From contig NC_014484.1 of NCBI RefSeq assembly GCF_000147075.1, forward strand, positions 2,249,501 to 2,313,500: a stretch of 64,000 nt of DNA. The letters run 5' to 3'. The notes under the pieces are model-generated. The model searched no databases. It was not told the DNA's origin and was given only the letters and a program-made list of their open reading frames with translations. The position numbers were made by a program, and so were the translations under genes. The stretch is from Spirochaeta thermophila DSM 6192. GTDB lineage: Bacteria > Spirochaetota > Spirochaetia > Winmispirales > Winmispiraceae. Positions 1 to 8,161 of the stretch are shown here, piece after piece. Every line of letters begins with the position of its first letter. Position 1 is the first letter of the stretch.

Positions 1-307
1 CCGCGGCAGGCCGCACCACGTCGGCGTAGATCTGGGGGATGCTGAGGCACCCCTCCTCAAAGGTGGTGAGCTCCGGTGAGGTCGCGGTGATCTCGGGGTT
101 TATGAAGACGAGAGGTTCCCCCTCGGGGACGTGACAGATGAAGAAACGCTGCGAGATCCCCACCTGAGGGGCGGCGAGCCCTATCCCGTTGGCCTCGTGC
201 ATGAGGTCGAACATCCCCTCGACCACCCGGGCGACCCGTCCGTCTATCTCCGGAACGAGGACCGCACGCTTCCTCAGGATCTCGTCTCCAAGATATCGCA
301 ACTCCAT
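1..307 (-). CDS. def: Peptide deformylase, N-terminal part (gene runs off the window)
   Basis: Removes the formyl group from the N-terminal methionine of new proteins in the cytoplasm, using a bound metal. The first 102 residues are present. Motif 1 (GIGLAAPQ) is at residues 41-48 and motif 2 (EGCLS, with metal ligand Cys87) at 85-89. The third motif (HExDH) would lie beyond position 1, so the gene is cut by the window and not necessarily broken. The ATG at 307 follows a good GGGAGGAG ribosome site. A promoter with ideal spacing lies just upstream, divergent from tRNA-Cys. Confidence 0.93.
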   Translation of the reverse strand, partial: MELRYLGDEILRKRAVLVPEIDGRVARVVEGMFDLMHEANGIGLAAPQVGISQRFFICHVPEGEPLVFINPEITATSPELTTFEEGCLSIPQIYADVVRPAA

Positions 308-327
308 ACTATATACTCCTCCCTGTT

Positions 328-356
328 ATAGTACGAAAAACGGCCATCACTGACAA
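328..356 (-). promoter_or_regulatory. Promoter of def
   Basis: On the minus strand TTGTCA (351-356) and TACTAT (328-333) are separated by 17 nt, a sigma-70-type match placed about 20 nt before the def start codon. Confidence 0.6.
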
Positions 357-365
357 CGCGGGGAG

Positions 366-394
366 TGGACAAAGCTCTCTTTTTTTAGTAATAC
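366..394 (+). promoter_or_regulatory. Promoter of tRNA-Cys
   Basis: TGGACA (366-371) and TAATAC (389-394) are separated by 17 nt and end 14 nt before the tRNA, as expected for a tRNA promoter. Confidence 0.55.
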
Positions 395-408
395 TCTATA
401 TCGAACGG

Positions 409-480
409 GGCGCCGTACCCAAGTGGTAAGGGAGGGGCCTGCAAAGCCCTTATTCGCCGGTTCGAATCCGGCCGGCGCCT
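409..480 (+). tRNA. tRNA-Cys (GCA)
   Basis: A 72-nt cloverleaf with acceptor stem GGCGCCG/CGGCGCC, anticodon loop CTGCAAA (anticodon GCA), T-loop TTCGAAT and discriminator U, which is normal for tRNA-Cys. CCA is not encoded. Confidence 0.95.
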
Positions 481-560
481 CTTTTCATCTCCACGGACAT
501 GCCCCTGCAACCCGAGAGAAAACCCTTGCGCAGAGAGAAAATCTGATACATCATATACCT

Positions 561-1553
561 ATGCGGAGGCTCTTCTTTCTATTTCTCCTCGTGTGCGTGA
601 TGGTGGCGGTCTTTCCCTCCTGCTCCCTCAACAAGATGATCACCCGCGCGGTGGTCTCTTCTCTCGGCACGGGAGGAGTCGACCCCTTCTCGACCGAGGA
701 AGATCCTCAGCTCGTAGCAGAGGCCCTGCCCTTCGCCCTCAAACTCTACGAGACCCTCCTCCAGTCGGATCCCGACAACCGGGAGCTGCTCCTCACCCTC
801 GCCCGGGGCTACGTCTCCTATGCGAAGGCCTTCGTGGAGGAACCGGCCCGTAGACTCCCCCTCTCCTCGTACGCCGCGCAGAAGAAGGCCTACCGGAGAG
901 CGAGGCTCCTCTACCTCCGGGGGACACGCTACGCCCTCCACGCCCTGGAGGAGGCGCACCCCCGGGCCTACACCGAATGGGAAGGGGGGAACCTCTCGGC
1001 CTTTCTCGGCACCGTACGAGAGGAGGACGTCGCCGCCCTCTACTGGGGGGCCGCAGGGCTCCTTTCAGCCATCTCCCTCGACCCGTCGGATCCGGAACTC
1101 TCGCTCTCGATACCCAAGGCCGTGAGCCTGGCTGCGACGATCCTGCTCTCCTTTCCCGATTCCCAGGAGGGGGCGGTCCACGAGATGTTCATCTCCCTCT
1201 ATGGGGGCCTCCCGGAGGCCCTGTGGTGGGGACCGAACCCTCCGGCGCTCCTCGTGGAGGGGCTCCGCCGTTACTACGAGAGCGAAGGTCTGGCCGACGC
1301 GACTCCCGAGGGAAAGGCCCGCCACCACTTCGAGCGGGCGGTGGCCTTGAGCGGGGGGAAGAAGCTCTCCCCCTACATCACGTACGCGGAGAGCATCGTG
1401 TATCCGAGGCAGGACAAGGATGCCTACCGGAACCTGCTCGAGAGGGCGCTTTCCATACCTCCCGGCGACACACCGGAGCACGCCCTGGAGAACGCCGTTG
1501 CACGGGAGAAGGCGGAGTGGCTTCTCGAGACCCTCGACGACCGATTCTTCTAG
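561..1553 (+). CDS. tatT: TRAP transporter T-component lipoprotein (TatT-like)
   Basis: A predicted lipoprotein of 330 residues with a signal peptide and lipobox ending FPSC, lipidated at Cys21. The body is helical and rich in Ala and Leu (for example around residues 50-90), matching the TPR-like TatT proteins described next to TRAP binding proteins in Treponema. The direct neighbours dctP and dctQM support this. TatT is thought to associate with the binding protein in the periplasm; the exact role is unsettled. The start is set by the signal peptide. There is no Shine-Dalgarno sequence before the ATG and only AT-rich sequence upstream, so a leaderless mRNA is possible. Confidence 0.82.
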   Translation: MRRLFFLFLLVCVMVAVFPSCSLNKMITRAVVSSLGTGGVDPFSTEEDPQLVAEALPFALKLYETLLQSDPDNRELLLTLARGYVSYAKAFVEEPARRLPLSSYAAQKKAYRRARLLYLRGTRYALHALEEAHPRAYTEWEGGNLSAFLGTVREEDVAALYWGAAGLLSAISLDPSDPELSLSIPKAVSLAATILLSFPDSQEGAVHEMFISLYGGLPEALWWGPNPPALLVEGLRRYYESEGLADATPEGKARHHFERAVALSGGKKLSPYITYAESIVYPRQDKDAYRNLLERALSIPPGDTPEHALENAVAREKAEWLLETLDDRFF

Positions 1554-1567
1554 AAAAAGGAGTGCCT

Positions 1568-2560
1568 ATGCGACACCTGGTCAAGCTCTTCTTCCTCTTC
1601 CTGGGGATCCCTCTGTGGGCTCTCACCATCAAGGTGGCGAGCCTGGCGCCAGTAGGAACACCTTGGGACGATGCCCTCAGAGAGGTGGCCCAAAAGTGGG
1701 CGGAGCTCTCGAACGGTGAGGTGGAGATGAAGATATATCCGGGAGGGATCGCAGGCGATGAGATCGACGTGATTCGAAAGATGAGGCTCGGCCAGCTGCA
1801 GGGCGCGGTTCTCACCTCGGTGGGTCTCAATAAGATTCACCCGGACATGATCACCATGGCGCTCCCTCTGGTCACTCGAACCGATGAGGAGGTCTCCTAT
1901 CTCCTCGAGAAGATGGGTCCTCGCTGGGAAGGGCTTCTCGTCCAGAAGGGCTTCGTCCCCGTGGTGTGGCAGGTGGCGGGATGGGTCAACTTTTTTACGA
2001 AGATCCCAGCCTATACTCCTGACGAACTGAAAAAACTCAAGTTACGCACCTACCCCGATGAACCGGAGATGAACCAGACGTTCAAGGAGTTCGGATTCCA
2101 CATCGTCCCCCTCACCCAGAACGAGGTGCTCGCAGGACTCCAGACCGGTATCGTGGAGGCGGTGTACGCCCCCCCCGTGCTGGTCGCTACGCTGCAGTGG
2201 TTCGCGCTCGCACCCCACTACAACACGCTCAAATTCGCACCGGTGGTGGGTGCGCTCGTGATAGAGGAACGTACCTGGAACCGGATCCCCGAACGCTACC
2301 GCGATCCCTTCAGGAGGGCGGCCGCCGAGGCGGCGGAGGCCCTGAACGACAAGGTGAAGGAGGTGGACGAGAAGGCACTTTCCATCATGAAACAGCACGG
2401 ACTCGTCATACACGAGGCCACCCAAGAGGAGATCGCCCAGTGGGAGGCCATAAGCAGGAAAGGGCTCGCCCGACTCGCCGGGACGCTCTTCTCCCGTGAA
2501 ATCTATGAACAGATCATCCGCCACATAGAAGACTATAGGGCCGACCATGAGGATCGATGA
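1568..2560 (+). CDS. dctP: TRAP transporter substrate-binding protein (DctP family)
   Basis: Periplasmic receptor of 330 residues that captures a substrate, usually a carboxylate, and hands it to the membrane subunits. A signal peptide covers about residues 1-18 and the mature protein begins LTIKVASLAPVG, a typical DctP opening. Arg160 in KLKLR sits where family members bind the substrate carboxylate. The ATG at 1568 follows AAAAGGAG. The gene lies 14 nt after tatT and overlaps dctQM by 14 bp, so the three are almost certainly one operon. The actual substrate cannot be read from the sequence. Confidence 0.9.
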   Translation: MRHLVKLFFLFLGIPLWALTIKVASLAPVGTPWDDALREVAQKWAELSNGEVEMKIYPGGIAGDEIDVIRKMRLGQLQGAVLTSVGLNKIHPDMITMALPLVTRTDEEVSYLLEKMGPRWEGLLVQKGFVPVVWQVAGWVNFFTKIPAYTPDELKKLKLRTYPDEPEMNQTFKEFGFHIVPLTQNEVLAGLQTGIVEAVYAPPVLVATLQWFALAPHYNTLKFAPVVGALVIEERTWNRIPERYRDPFRRAAAEAAEALNDKVKEVDEKALSIMKQHGLVIHEATQEEIAQWEAISRKGLARLAGTLFSREIYEQIIRHIEDYRADHEDR

Positions 2561-4439
2561 TACCTCCCCCCGAGACCTGTTTCGCAGGATAGAGAGCATC
2601 CTGGGAGGGGGTGCCCTCCTCCTCCTCACTACGCTCCCTCTGCTTGAAATGGGAGCCCGTGTCTTCTTCTCCACCGGCATCCCGGGGAGCGGCGACTTCC
2701 TCCATCACCTGGTGATCTGGGTCACCTTTTTCGGTGCCATGATGGGGAGCAGGACGAAGAGTCATCTCTCCATCGCCTTCTTTGAGAGCATCCTCCCCCG
2801 CAGGTGGAAGACCGTGCTCCTCGTCCTCATCTCCTGGTTCGCCGGCGTACTCACCACGGTGCTCGCCCTCAGTGCCGTCTCCCATTATGTGCTCGCCTTC
2901 GACCCCCATGCCCACATAGAGGGGGTCCCCTTGAGAGCGATCACCTGGGTGATCCCCCTGGGATTCTCGGTGATCGCAGCGAGGTTCTTCCTTCGGGCAC
3001 CCGTCTCCTCACCCTCGGCCCGCACCCTCCTCATGGGGGCCGGACTGTGTGCAGGTCTCGCCCTCGGCGCCCCCGCCATTTCCAACCTCCTCTCCGCGGG
3101 GGGCCTGGAACACCCGCTTCTCACCGCCGTCTCCGAGGCCATCGTGGCCCTCTCGGCGCGCCACGGGGTCTGGGTGGTCCTCGGCCTCGTCCTCCTCATC
3201 CTCCTGGGACTCCCCCTCTTCGTGGGCATCGCCGGGATCAGCCTCTTCCTCCTCCTCGGGAGCTGGGGCGTCCCCGAAGTGGTTCCGGACGAAGTCTACA
3301 CCCTCCTCACCGACACCCCCATTCCCCCTCTCCCGCTCTTTACCCTGGTGGGATTCCTCCTCTCGGTGAGCAAAGCCGGCGACAGGTTCATCGCCTTCTT
3401 CAGACGCCTCTTCCACCACCTCCCGGGAGGCGTGGCGATCGTGGCGATTCTCGTGTCGGCCTTCTTCACCACCTTCACCGGTGCCTCTGGCGTGGCCATC
3501 CTCGCCCTCGGTGGCGTACTGTCCTATGTGATGATCCAGAGCAGACAGTATTCGCGGCCCTTCACCCACGGGTTGCTCACCGCCTCCGGCACCATAGGAC
3601 TCCTCTTTCCTCCCAGCCTCCCTATCATCATCTACGGCTCGGTGGCCCATGTGAGCATCAAGGACCTCTTCATCGGCGGATTCATCCCCGGTCTCATCCT
3701 GGTGGGCTCCCTCATCGTCTACAGCATCGTGTGGAGCCTGCGGCACCCGTCTCCCGAAGGCGGGACCGGGACAGAGGACGAAACCAGGGGAAGGCTGGTC
3801 GACGTCGTATGGGAGGTGCTCCTCCCATGCATCATCGTAGTGGGCTTCTTCAGCGGCATCCTCACCCTGGTGGAGACCGCGGCCTTTTCGGTAGTCTACA
3901 TCTTCATCGTGGAGGTATTCATCACGAGGGAGGTCTCCTTCAGGGATGCCTGGAAGACCATCGAACGGGGACTCCCCATCATCGGAGGCATCCTCCTGCT
4001 CCTGGGAGCGGCGAAGGCCCTCTCCTACTACATCGTCGACACCCAGTTCCCCCTCGTGCTCACCGCCTGGATGAAGGCGCACGTCGGTTCGAAGTATCTC
4101 TTCCTCCTCCTGGTGACGATCATCCTCCTCATCACTGGGTGCCTCATGGACACCTTTTCGGCCATCATGATCGTCGCCCCGCTCCTCGTGCCCCTCTCGG
4201 AGGCCTACGACATCCACCCCGTCCACATGGGGGTGCTCTTCCTCGCCAACCTCGCCGTGGGATACCTCACCCCTCCGGTGGGACTCAACCTCTTCCTGGC
4301 ATCCTACAGGTTTGAGGAACATCTCCTCTCCATATACAAGCAGGTAATCCCCTTCTTCCTCGTCCTCTTCACGGCGGTACTGCTCATCACCTATGTTCCG
4401 GCCCTCTCCCTCGGGCTGCTCCACCTCCTGGGAGGATAG
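2547..4439 (+). CDS. dctQM: TRAP transporter permease, fused small and large subunits (DctQ-DctM)
   Basis: Integral membrane protein of 630 residues combining the four-helix DctQ subunit (about residues 1-160) with the large DctM channel (about 195-630), which uses an ion gradient to drive uptake. DctM features include the glycine-rich helix near GASGVAILALGG, the stretch TASGTIGLLFPPSLP and the C-terminal LTPPVGLNLF. Fusion of Q and M is common in TRAP systems. It overlaps the end of dctP by 14 bp, implying translational coupling. No clear hairpin follows it. Confidence 0.92.
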   Translation: MRIDDTSPRDLFRRIESILGGGALLLLTTLPLLEMGARVFFSTGIPGSGDFLHHLVIWVTFFGAMMGSRTKSHLSIAFFESILPRRWKTVLLVLISWFAGVLTTVLALSAVSHYVLAFDPHAHIEGVPLRAITWVIPLGFSVIAARFFLRAPVSSPSARTLLMGAGLCAGLALGAPAISNLLSAGGLEHPLLTAVSEAIVALSARHGVWVVLGLVLLILLGLPLFVGIAGISLFLLLGSWGVPEVVPDEVYTLLTDTPIPPLPLFTLVGFLLSVSKAGDRFIAFFRRLFHHLPGGVAIVAILVSAFFTTFTGASGVAILALGGVLSYVMIQSRQYSRPFTHGLLTASGTIGLLFPPSLPIIIYGSVAHVSIKDLFIGGFIPGLILVGSLIVYSIVWSLRHPSPEGGTGTEDETRGRLVDVVWEVLLPCIIVVGFFSGILTLVETAAFSVVYIFIVEVFITREVSFRDAWKTIERGLPIIGGILLLLGAAKALSYYIVDTQFPLVLTAWMKAHVGSKYLFLLLVTIILLITGCLMDTFSAIMIVAPLLVPLSEAYDIHPVHMGVLFLANLAVGYLTPPVGLNLFLASYRFEEHLLSIYKQVIPFFLVLFTAVLLITYVPALSLGLLHLLGG

Positions 4440-4442
4440 TAC

Positions 4443-4472
4443 TGGATGGACCACGCATCCCTGTGCTAGGAT
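4443..4472 (+). promoter_or_regulatory. Promoter of the reductase-spt pair, -10 box six bases from the ATG
   Basis: TGGATG (4443-4448) and TAGGAT (4467-4472) are 18 nt apart. The start codon follows at 4479, so transcription would begin at or next to the ATG. The -35 match is weak. Confidence 0.35.
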
Positions 4473-4478
4473 CAGGCT

Positions 4479-5297
4479 ATGAGATCATTCGAAAACAGGT
4501 GGGTTTACATCACGGGCGGCTCGAGCGGGATAGGGAAAGCCTGCGCCTGTCTCTTCGCCGGAGAAGGGGCGCACATCGTGCTCATCGCCCGGAACCAGGA
4601 GCGCCTCGCCCGAGCACAAGAGGAGGTGGCCGCCGCCTGCAGGACTTCGAACCAGGAGGTACTCACGCTCCCCCTCGACGTCTCACAGGGGGCTCGGATC
4701 CGTGAGACCCTCGGGGAGTGGATGAGGGAACACCCCGGCCCGGACGTGCTCATCACCTCGGCTGGCGTGGCCTATCCCAACTACTTCGAACGTATCCCCG
4801 ACGAGTGGTTCGAACGGACCATCGACACCAACCTCAAGGGCACCTGGTACACGGTGCACTCGCTGTACCCCGCCATGAAGCAGAGGGGGAGTGGCTACAT
4901 CGTGATGGTCTCCTCGATGGCAGGCTACATCGGCGTGTTCGGGTACACCGCCTACAGCGCCTCGAAGTTCGGCATCATCGGCTTCGCCTCGTGCCTCAGG
5001 AGTGAGGCGGAATTGCACGGCATCACCGTCTCGGTGCTCTGTCCCCCGGACACCGACACCCCCCAGCTCCACGAAGAGGAGAAGACCAAGCCGCCCGAGA
5101 CCAAGGCCGTGAGTGGTACGGTGAAACCCGTGCCGCCCGAATTCGTGGCCCGGGAACTCCTCAAGGGGATGAGGAAACGACGTTTTCTCATCACTCCGGG
5201 GCTCGAGGGCACACTCATAGAGAAGATCAACCGTCACTTCCCGAACCTCGTCTATACGATCAATCAGGCACAAGTGAAAAGAACAGCACATCACTAA
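4479..5297 (+). CDS. Short-chain dehydrogenase/reductase, 3-ketodihydrosphingosine-reductase-like
   Basis: NAD(P)H-dependent reductase of 272 residues. The cofactor motif TGGSSGIG is at residues 12-19, NxSAG-type LITSAG near 91-96, catalytic Ser near 145-146 and YSASK at 159-163. The overall layout (acidic loop after the catalytic helix and a long C-terminal tail) resembles 3-ketodihydrosphingosine reductases. The next gene, 12 bp downstream, is serine-palmitoyltransferase-like, which would make the 3-keto substrate. The reductase family is broad, so the specific substrate is inferred mainly from this neighbour. The ATG lacks a strong ribosome site. Confidence 0.72.
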   Translation: MRSFENRWVYITGGSSGIGKACACLFAGEGAHIVLIARNQERLARAQEEVAAACRTSNQEVLTLPLDVSQGARIRETLGEWMREHPGPDVLITSAGVAYPNYFERIPDEWFERTIDTNLKGTWYTVHSLYPAMKQRGSGYIVMVSSMAGYIGVFGYTAYSASKFGIIGFASCLRSEAELHGITVSVLCPPDTDTPQLHEEEKTKPPETKAVSGTVKPVPPEFVARELLKGMRKRRFLITPGLEGTLIEKINRHFPNLVYTINQAQVKRTAHH

Positions 5298-5309
5298 ACG
5301 GAGGAGAGC

Positions 5310-6524
5310 ATGGCACAGACCACACGCACGGATATCTTCAAAAAGTGCTACGAGTTCAAGGAAGCAGAGAAGGCCAGGGAGGAGGGGTGGTATCCTTACT
5401 TCAGACCCATCAACGAGAACCACGGCAACACAGTGATCATCGAGGGGAAGAAGTTCATCATGGCGGGATCGAATAACTACCTGGGTCTGTCGCAGGACCC
5501 GAGGGTGATAGAGGCTGCGAAGAAGGCCGTGGAACGCTACGGGACGAGCTGCTCGGGCTCTCGATTCATGAACGGCACCCTCGCCCTCCACGAGGAACTC
5601 GAACACCGCATCGCCAGGTTCGTCGGGAAAGAGGCGGCACTCTGCTTTACTACCGGGTATCAGACCAACCTCGGCGCCATTTCGGCCCTCATGGAGACGA
5701 ACGGCCATATCGTCACCGACAAGCTCAACCACGCCTCCATCATGGATGGAATCATGTTGGGCTCCGCCTTCACGCGCTGCCGGAACATACACCGGTTCAA
5801 GCACAACAACATGGACGATCTCAGGGAGGTGCTCTCCCGCATCCCGCCGGACGAGCCGGTGCTCATCGTGACCGACGGGGTCTTCAGCATGGAGGGGGAC
5901 ATCGCGAAGCTCCCCGAAATGAAGAAGATCGCCGATGAGTTCGGCGCCAGGATCTACCTCGACGAGGCGCATGCCATAGGGGTGCTGGGAAAGACCGGAC
6001 GGGGGACCCTCGAGCACTACGGAGATCCCAACCTCGCGGACCTGGTGATGTGCACCTTTTCCAAGTCATTCGGCTCCATCGGCGGGTTCATCGCCGGGGA
6101 TGCAGAGGTCATCGACTATATCAAGCACCACTCCCGGCCGCTCATCTTCAGCGCGAGCATGCCACCCGCCCAGATCGCCGCAGCCCTCGCGGCACTCGAC
6201 ATCATCGAAAAGGAGCCGGAACGCGTACACAGGCTTCAGGAGATCGGCCGGAGGATGATTCAGGGGTTCAAGGACCTCGGGTTCGACGTGGGGGACACCG
6301 AGACGCCCATCGTTCCCCTCATCATCGGCGACAACGAGAAGACCTTCAAGTTCTGGTACACCATGTACCAGGAAGGGCTCTACACCAACCCCGTGATCTC
6401 ACCGGCGGTCCCGCCCAACCGGGCTCTCATCCGTACCTCGTTCATGGCAACCCACACCGACGAGGAACTGGAGGCCACCCTGGAGATCGCAGGGAGGGTG
6501 GGCAAGGCCATGGGGCTCATCTAG
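5310..6524 (+). CDS. spt: Serine palmitoyltransferase-like PLP enzyme (alpha-oxoamine synthase)
   Basis: Alpha-oxoamine synthase of 404 residues that condenses an amino acid with an acyl-CoA. His141 (NHASI) should stack on PLP, Asp218 and His221 lie in DEAHAIGVLG, and Lys252 in TFSKSFGS should bind PLP. The N-terminal region (WYPYFRPINENHG, then MAGSNNYLGL) resembles bacterial serine palmitoyltransferases of the Bacteroides type more than 2-amino-3-ketobutyrate CoA ligase or BioF. With the upstream reductase it could form sphinganine. It has a good GGAGGA ribosome site. The alternative is a ketobutyrate ligase, but no threonine dehydrogenase is adjacent. Confidence 0.78.
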   Translation: MAQTTRTDIFKKCYEFKEAEKAREEGWYPYFRPINENHGNTVIIEGKKFIMAGSNNYLGLSQDPRVIEAAKKAVERYGTSCSGSRFMNGTLALHEELEHRIARFVGKEAALCFTTGYQTNLGAISALMETNGHIVTDKLNHASIMDGIMLGSAFTRCRNIHRFKHNNMDDLREVLSRIPPDEPVLIVTDGVFSMEGDIAKLPEMKKIADEFGARIYLDEAHAIGVLGKTGRGTLEHYGDPNLADLVMCTFSKSFGSIGGFIAGDAEVIDYIKHHSRPLIFSASMPPAQIAAALAALDIIEKEPERVHRLQEIGRRMIQGFKDLGFDVGDTETPIVPLIIGDNEKTFKFWYTMYQEGLYTNPVISPAVPPNRALIRTSFMATHTDEELEATLEIAGRVGKAMGLI

Positions 6525-6554
6525 CCGAAGGAGAAAGACACGTGGTGGAAACCG

Positions 6555-6580
6555 CACACCGTCCCGGCCGGGACGGTGTG
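6555..6580. terminator. Bidirectional terminator between spt and the chorismate mutase gene
   Basis: A perfect 26-bp palindrome (arms CACACCGTCC/GGACGGTGTG) lies between the convergent gene ends. Its T tract is short (TTT on the plus side). Confidence 0.7.
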
Positions 6581-6582
6581 TT

Positions 6583-7353
6583 TCATGTTCGGCCCGCCTC
6601 GGAAGATCCCCTCGCGAGGAGATAGCGCACCTGTCCTTCCTTGGTGAGGGGGATGATCACGTCGCGATAGAACGAGAGGATGAATTCGGGATCGACCACC
6701 TTCCGGATCCGCCTGTCCACCTTTGACTGGAGCCACTCAGCCTTCTCCCGCACGCGGGCGAGGATCCGCTGTTCCACTTCGGGCCTGGAGAGGAGGGCGA
6801 GGATGGCCTCCCGATCGCCCTTTTCGATAAGGGGCCGATAGAGGGCCGGATCTTTTCGATACTTGGCCTCGGCCACGAAGTACGAGCCGAAGTGCACCCT
6901 TCGTGAGATGGCCTGGAGCACCATCACGTCATGCTCCACACTCGAACCATACTGGCCGTCATCCCCTGGAGGACAGAACGAAGGGATGGCGGCGAGGTAG
7001 GCCTCCACGATGCGGGGCATGAGGTTGACGGTGTCGTAGTCGTCCACCCCCAGCCCGTAGTCCGGAAGGATGACCTTTCTCCTGGGCGCGGGGAGATCCC
7101 GGTAGAAGGGGCGCTCCTCGGGCACACAGAAGCGCCCGAATACCGCGTCCATCTCCTCCTGGTATCTGAGGCGCAATTCGAACAGAGAGGCCTCCCCACC
7201 TCCCTCGAAGCCGCTCTTCCCCTTCTCGTAGGCCACCTTGTTCTCGTGGAACTGGGCCCTGTCCAGGAAACGAGCGATGATGGTCTCCTCGAGACCCGAG
7301 AGCCGGGCCGCGATGAGGTCCACGTCAAACGAGATCGTCGGCACCATAGGCAC
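6583..7353 (-). CDS. Chorismate mutase, eukaryotic-like AroQ type
   Basis: Probably converts chorismate to prephenate on the way to Phe and Tyr. The protein has 256 residues, far longer than the roughly 90-residue bacterial AroQ domain. It carries the signature of yeast/plant chorismate mutases: LQAISRRVHFGSYFVAEAKY near residues 145-165, including the active-site Arg pair and Lys of AEAK. The N-terminal part includes the conserved IPFxxxD-like opening (TISFDVDLIAARLSGLEETI). It starts one base after the Nudix stop codon, so the two are co-transcribed. No ACT or prephenate dehydratase domain is fused. Confidence 0.85.
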   Translation of the reverse strand: MPMVPTISFDVDLIAARLSGLEETIIARFLDRAQFHENKVAYEKGKSGFEGGGEASLFELRLRYQEEMDAVFGRFCVPEERPFYRDLPAPRRKVILPDYGLGVDDYDTVNLMPRIVEAYLAAIPSFCPPGDDGQYGSSVEHDVMVLQAISRRVHFGSYFVAEAKYRKDPALYRPLIEKGDREAILALLSRPEVEQRILARVREKAEWLQSKVDRRIRKVVDPEFILSFYRDVIIPLTKEGQVRYLLARGSSEAGRT

Positions 7354-7354
7354 C

Positions 7355-7879
7355 TCACCAGTATCCGCATCGTTTGAGGAGGGAAATCTCCCGGGCGAGT
7401 CCAGGGGTCACGCGGTCGTCGCCGACCGAGGTCTCCACCTCCTCCTTCTTCCAGAATCTGAGCTCCTCTATCTCCTCTGGATCGGGAGAGAATGGCCCAT
7501 CGTGGACCGTGATGAACACCCCCACGAGTTCGGTCTCCCAGGGGGTCTCCACCTTCATGCGCCCCACCCATCCGAGGGGGAGCCCCTCCAGACCGAGCTC
7601 CTCCCTGAGTTCCCTCCGCGCGGCCTCCTCGTGGTCCTCTCCAGGCCGGACGTGACCGCCCACAGCGGTATCCCACCGCCCCGGGCACACGTCCTTCCGC
7701 ATGGAACGCCGCTGCAGGAGCACCTCTCCCCTCCGGTTCATGACCACCACGTGCACCGTGCGGTGCATGAGTCCCGGATCCCTGTGGCAGGCCTCTCTCG
7801 GAGCCGTGCCAACCACCCTGTCCTGGTCGTCCACCAGGACGCAGGTCTCACTCCCCCCCTGTTCGAGCCCGTGGTCCAC
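7355..7879 (-). CDS. Nudix hydrolase, IPP-isomerase-like subgroup
   Basis: Hydrolase of 174 residues for a nucleoside-diphosphate-linked or prenyl-diphosphate substrate. The full Nudix box is at residues 75-97 (Gly75, Glu81, Arg89-Glu90, Glu93-Glu94, Gly96). The opening LVDDQDRVVGTAPREACH and the HRTVHVVV strand match the group of Nudix proteins related to isopentenyl-diphosphate isomerase and Deinococcus DR0079. It overlaps the upstream small cysteine-rich gene by about 30 bp and touches the chorismate mutase gene. The substrate is unknown. Confidence 0.85.
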   Translation of the reverse strand: MDHGLEQGGSETCVLVDDQDRVVGTAPREACHRDPGLMHRTVHVVVMNRRGEVLLQRRSMRKDVCPGRWDTAVGGHVRPGEDHEEAARRELREELGLEGLPLGWVGRMKVETPWETELVGVFITVHDGPFSPDPEEIEELRFWKKEEVETSVGDDRVTPGLAREISLLKRCGYW

Positions 7880-8066
7880 GTTCCCTCCTTATCCTCGGGG
7901 ACTCCTCGAACACCGGGCATGCCCGGCCCGTGGCACGGAGCACCTCGAGACTCGGGAGTTCCCTGCTCTTGATCCCGAAGACCGTGCAGGCGCGGGGGAA
8001 CCGGGGATCCCAGCTCACCCTGAAGTGCCTGCACGCGGGACAGTACGGCACCCTGGCTCCCGCCAT
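7848..8066 (-). CDS. Small conserved cysteine-containing protein, function unknown
   Basis: A 72-residue protein containing CPACRHF near its start, then the conserved pattern WDPRFPRACTVFGIKSRELPS and a later Cys-Pro (ACPVFEE). I recognise this pattern from short bacterial proteins that are sometimes called uracil-DNA-glycosylase-like, but no glycosylase motif is visible. Four cysteines could bind a metal. The ATG at 8066 is chosen because of GAGAAG just upstream; an in-frame TTG at 8102 would add 12 residues. The 3' end overlaps the Nudix gene. Confidence 0.6.
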   Translation of the reverse strand: MAGARVPYCPACRHFRVSWDPRFPRACTVFGIKSRELPSLEVLRATGRACPVFEESPRIRRERGPRARTGGE

Positions 8067-8114
8067 ATCTTCTCTATACCCCGACACCACGGTATCCTTC
8101 AAGCCCCATACACG

Positions 8115-8138
8115 AAAAGGGCGGCCACCCGGCCGCCC
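8115..8138 (-). terminator. Terminator of hppA
   Basis: On the minus strand the stem GGGCGGCC/GGCCGCCC with a 4-nt loop is followed by TTTTCG, just after the hppA stop codon. Confidence 0.75.
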
Positions 8139-8161
8139 CGCTGATTCCGAAGCCCAGCCCC

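Noticed and set aside
131-331. 66-codon frame on the plus strand at the window start
   Set aside because: Antisense to the deformylase gene, which has both family motifs and a good ribosome site.
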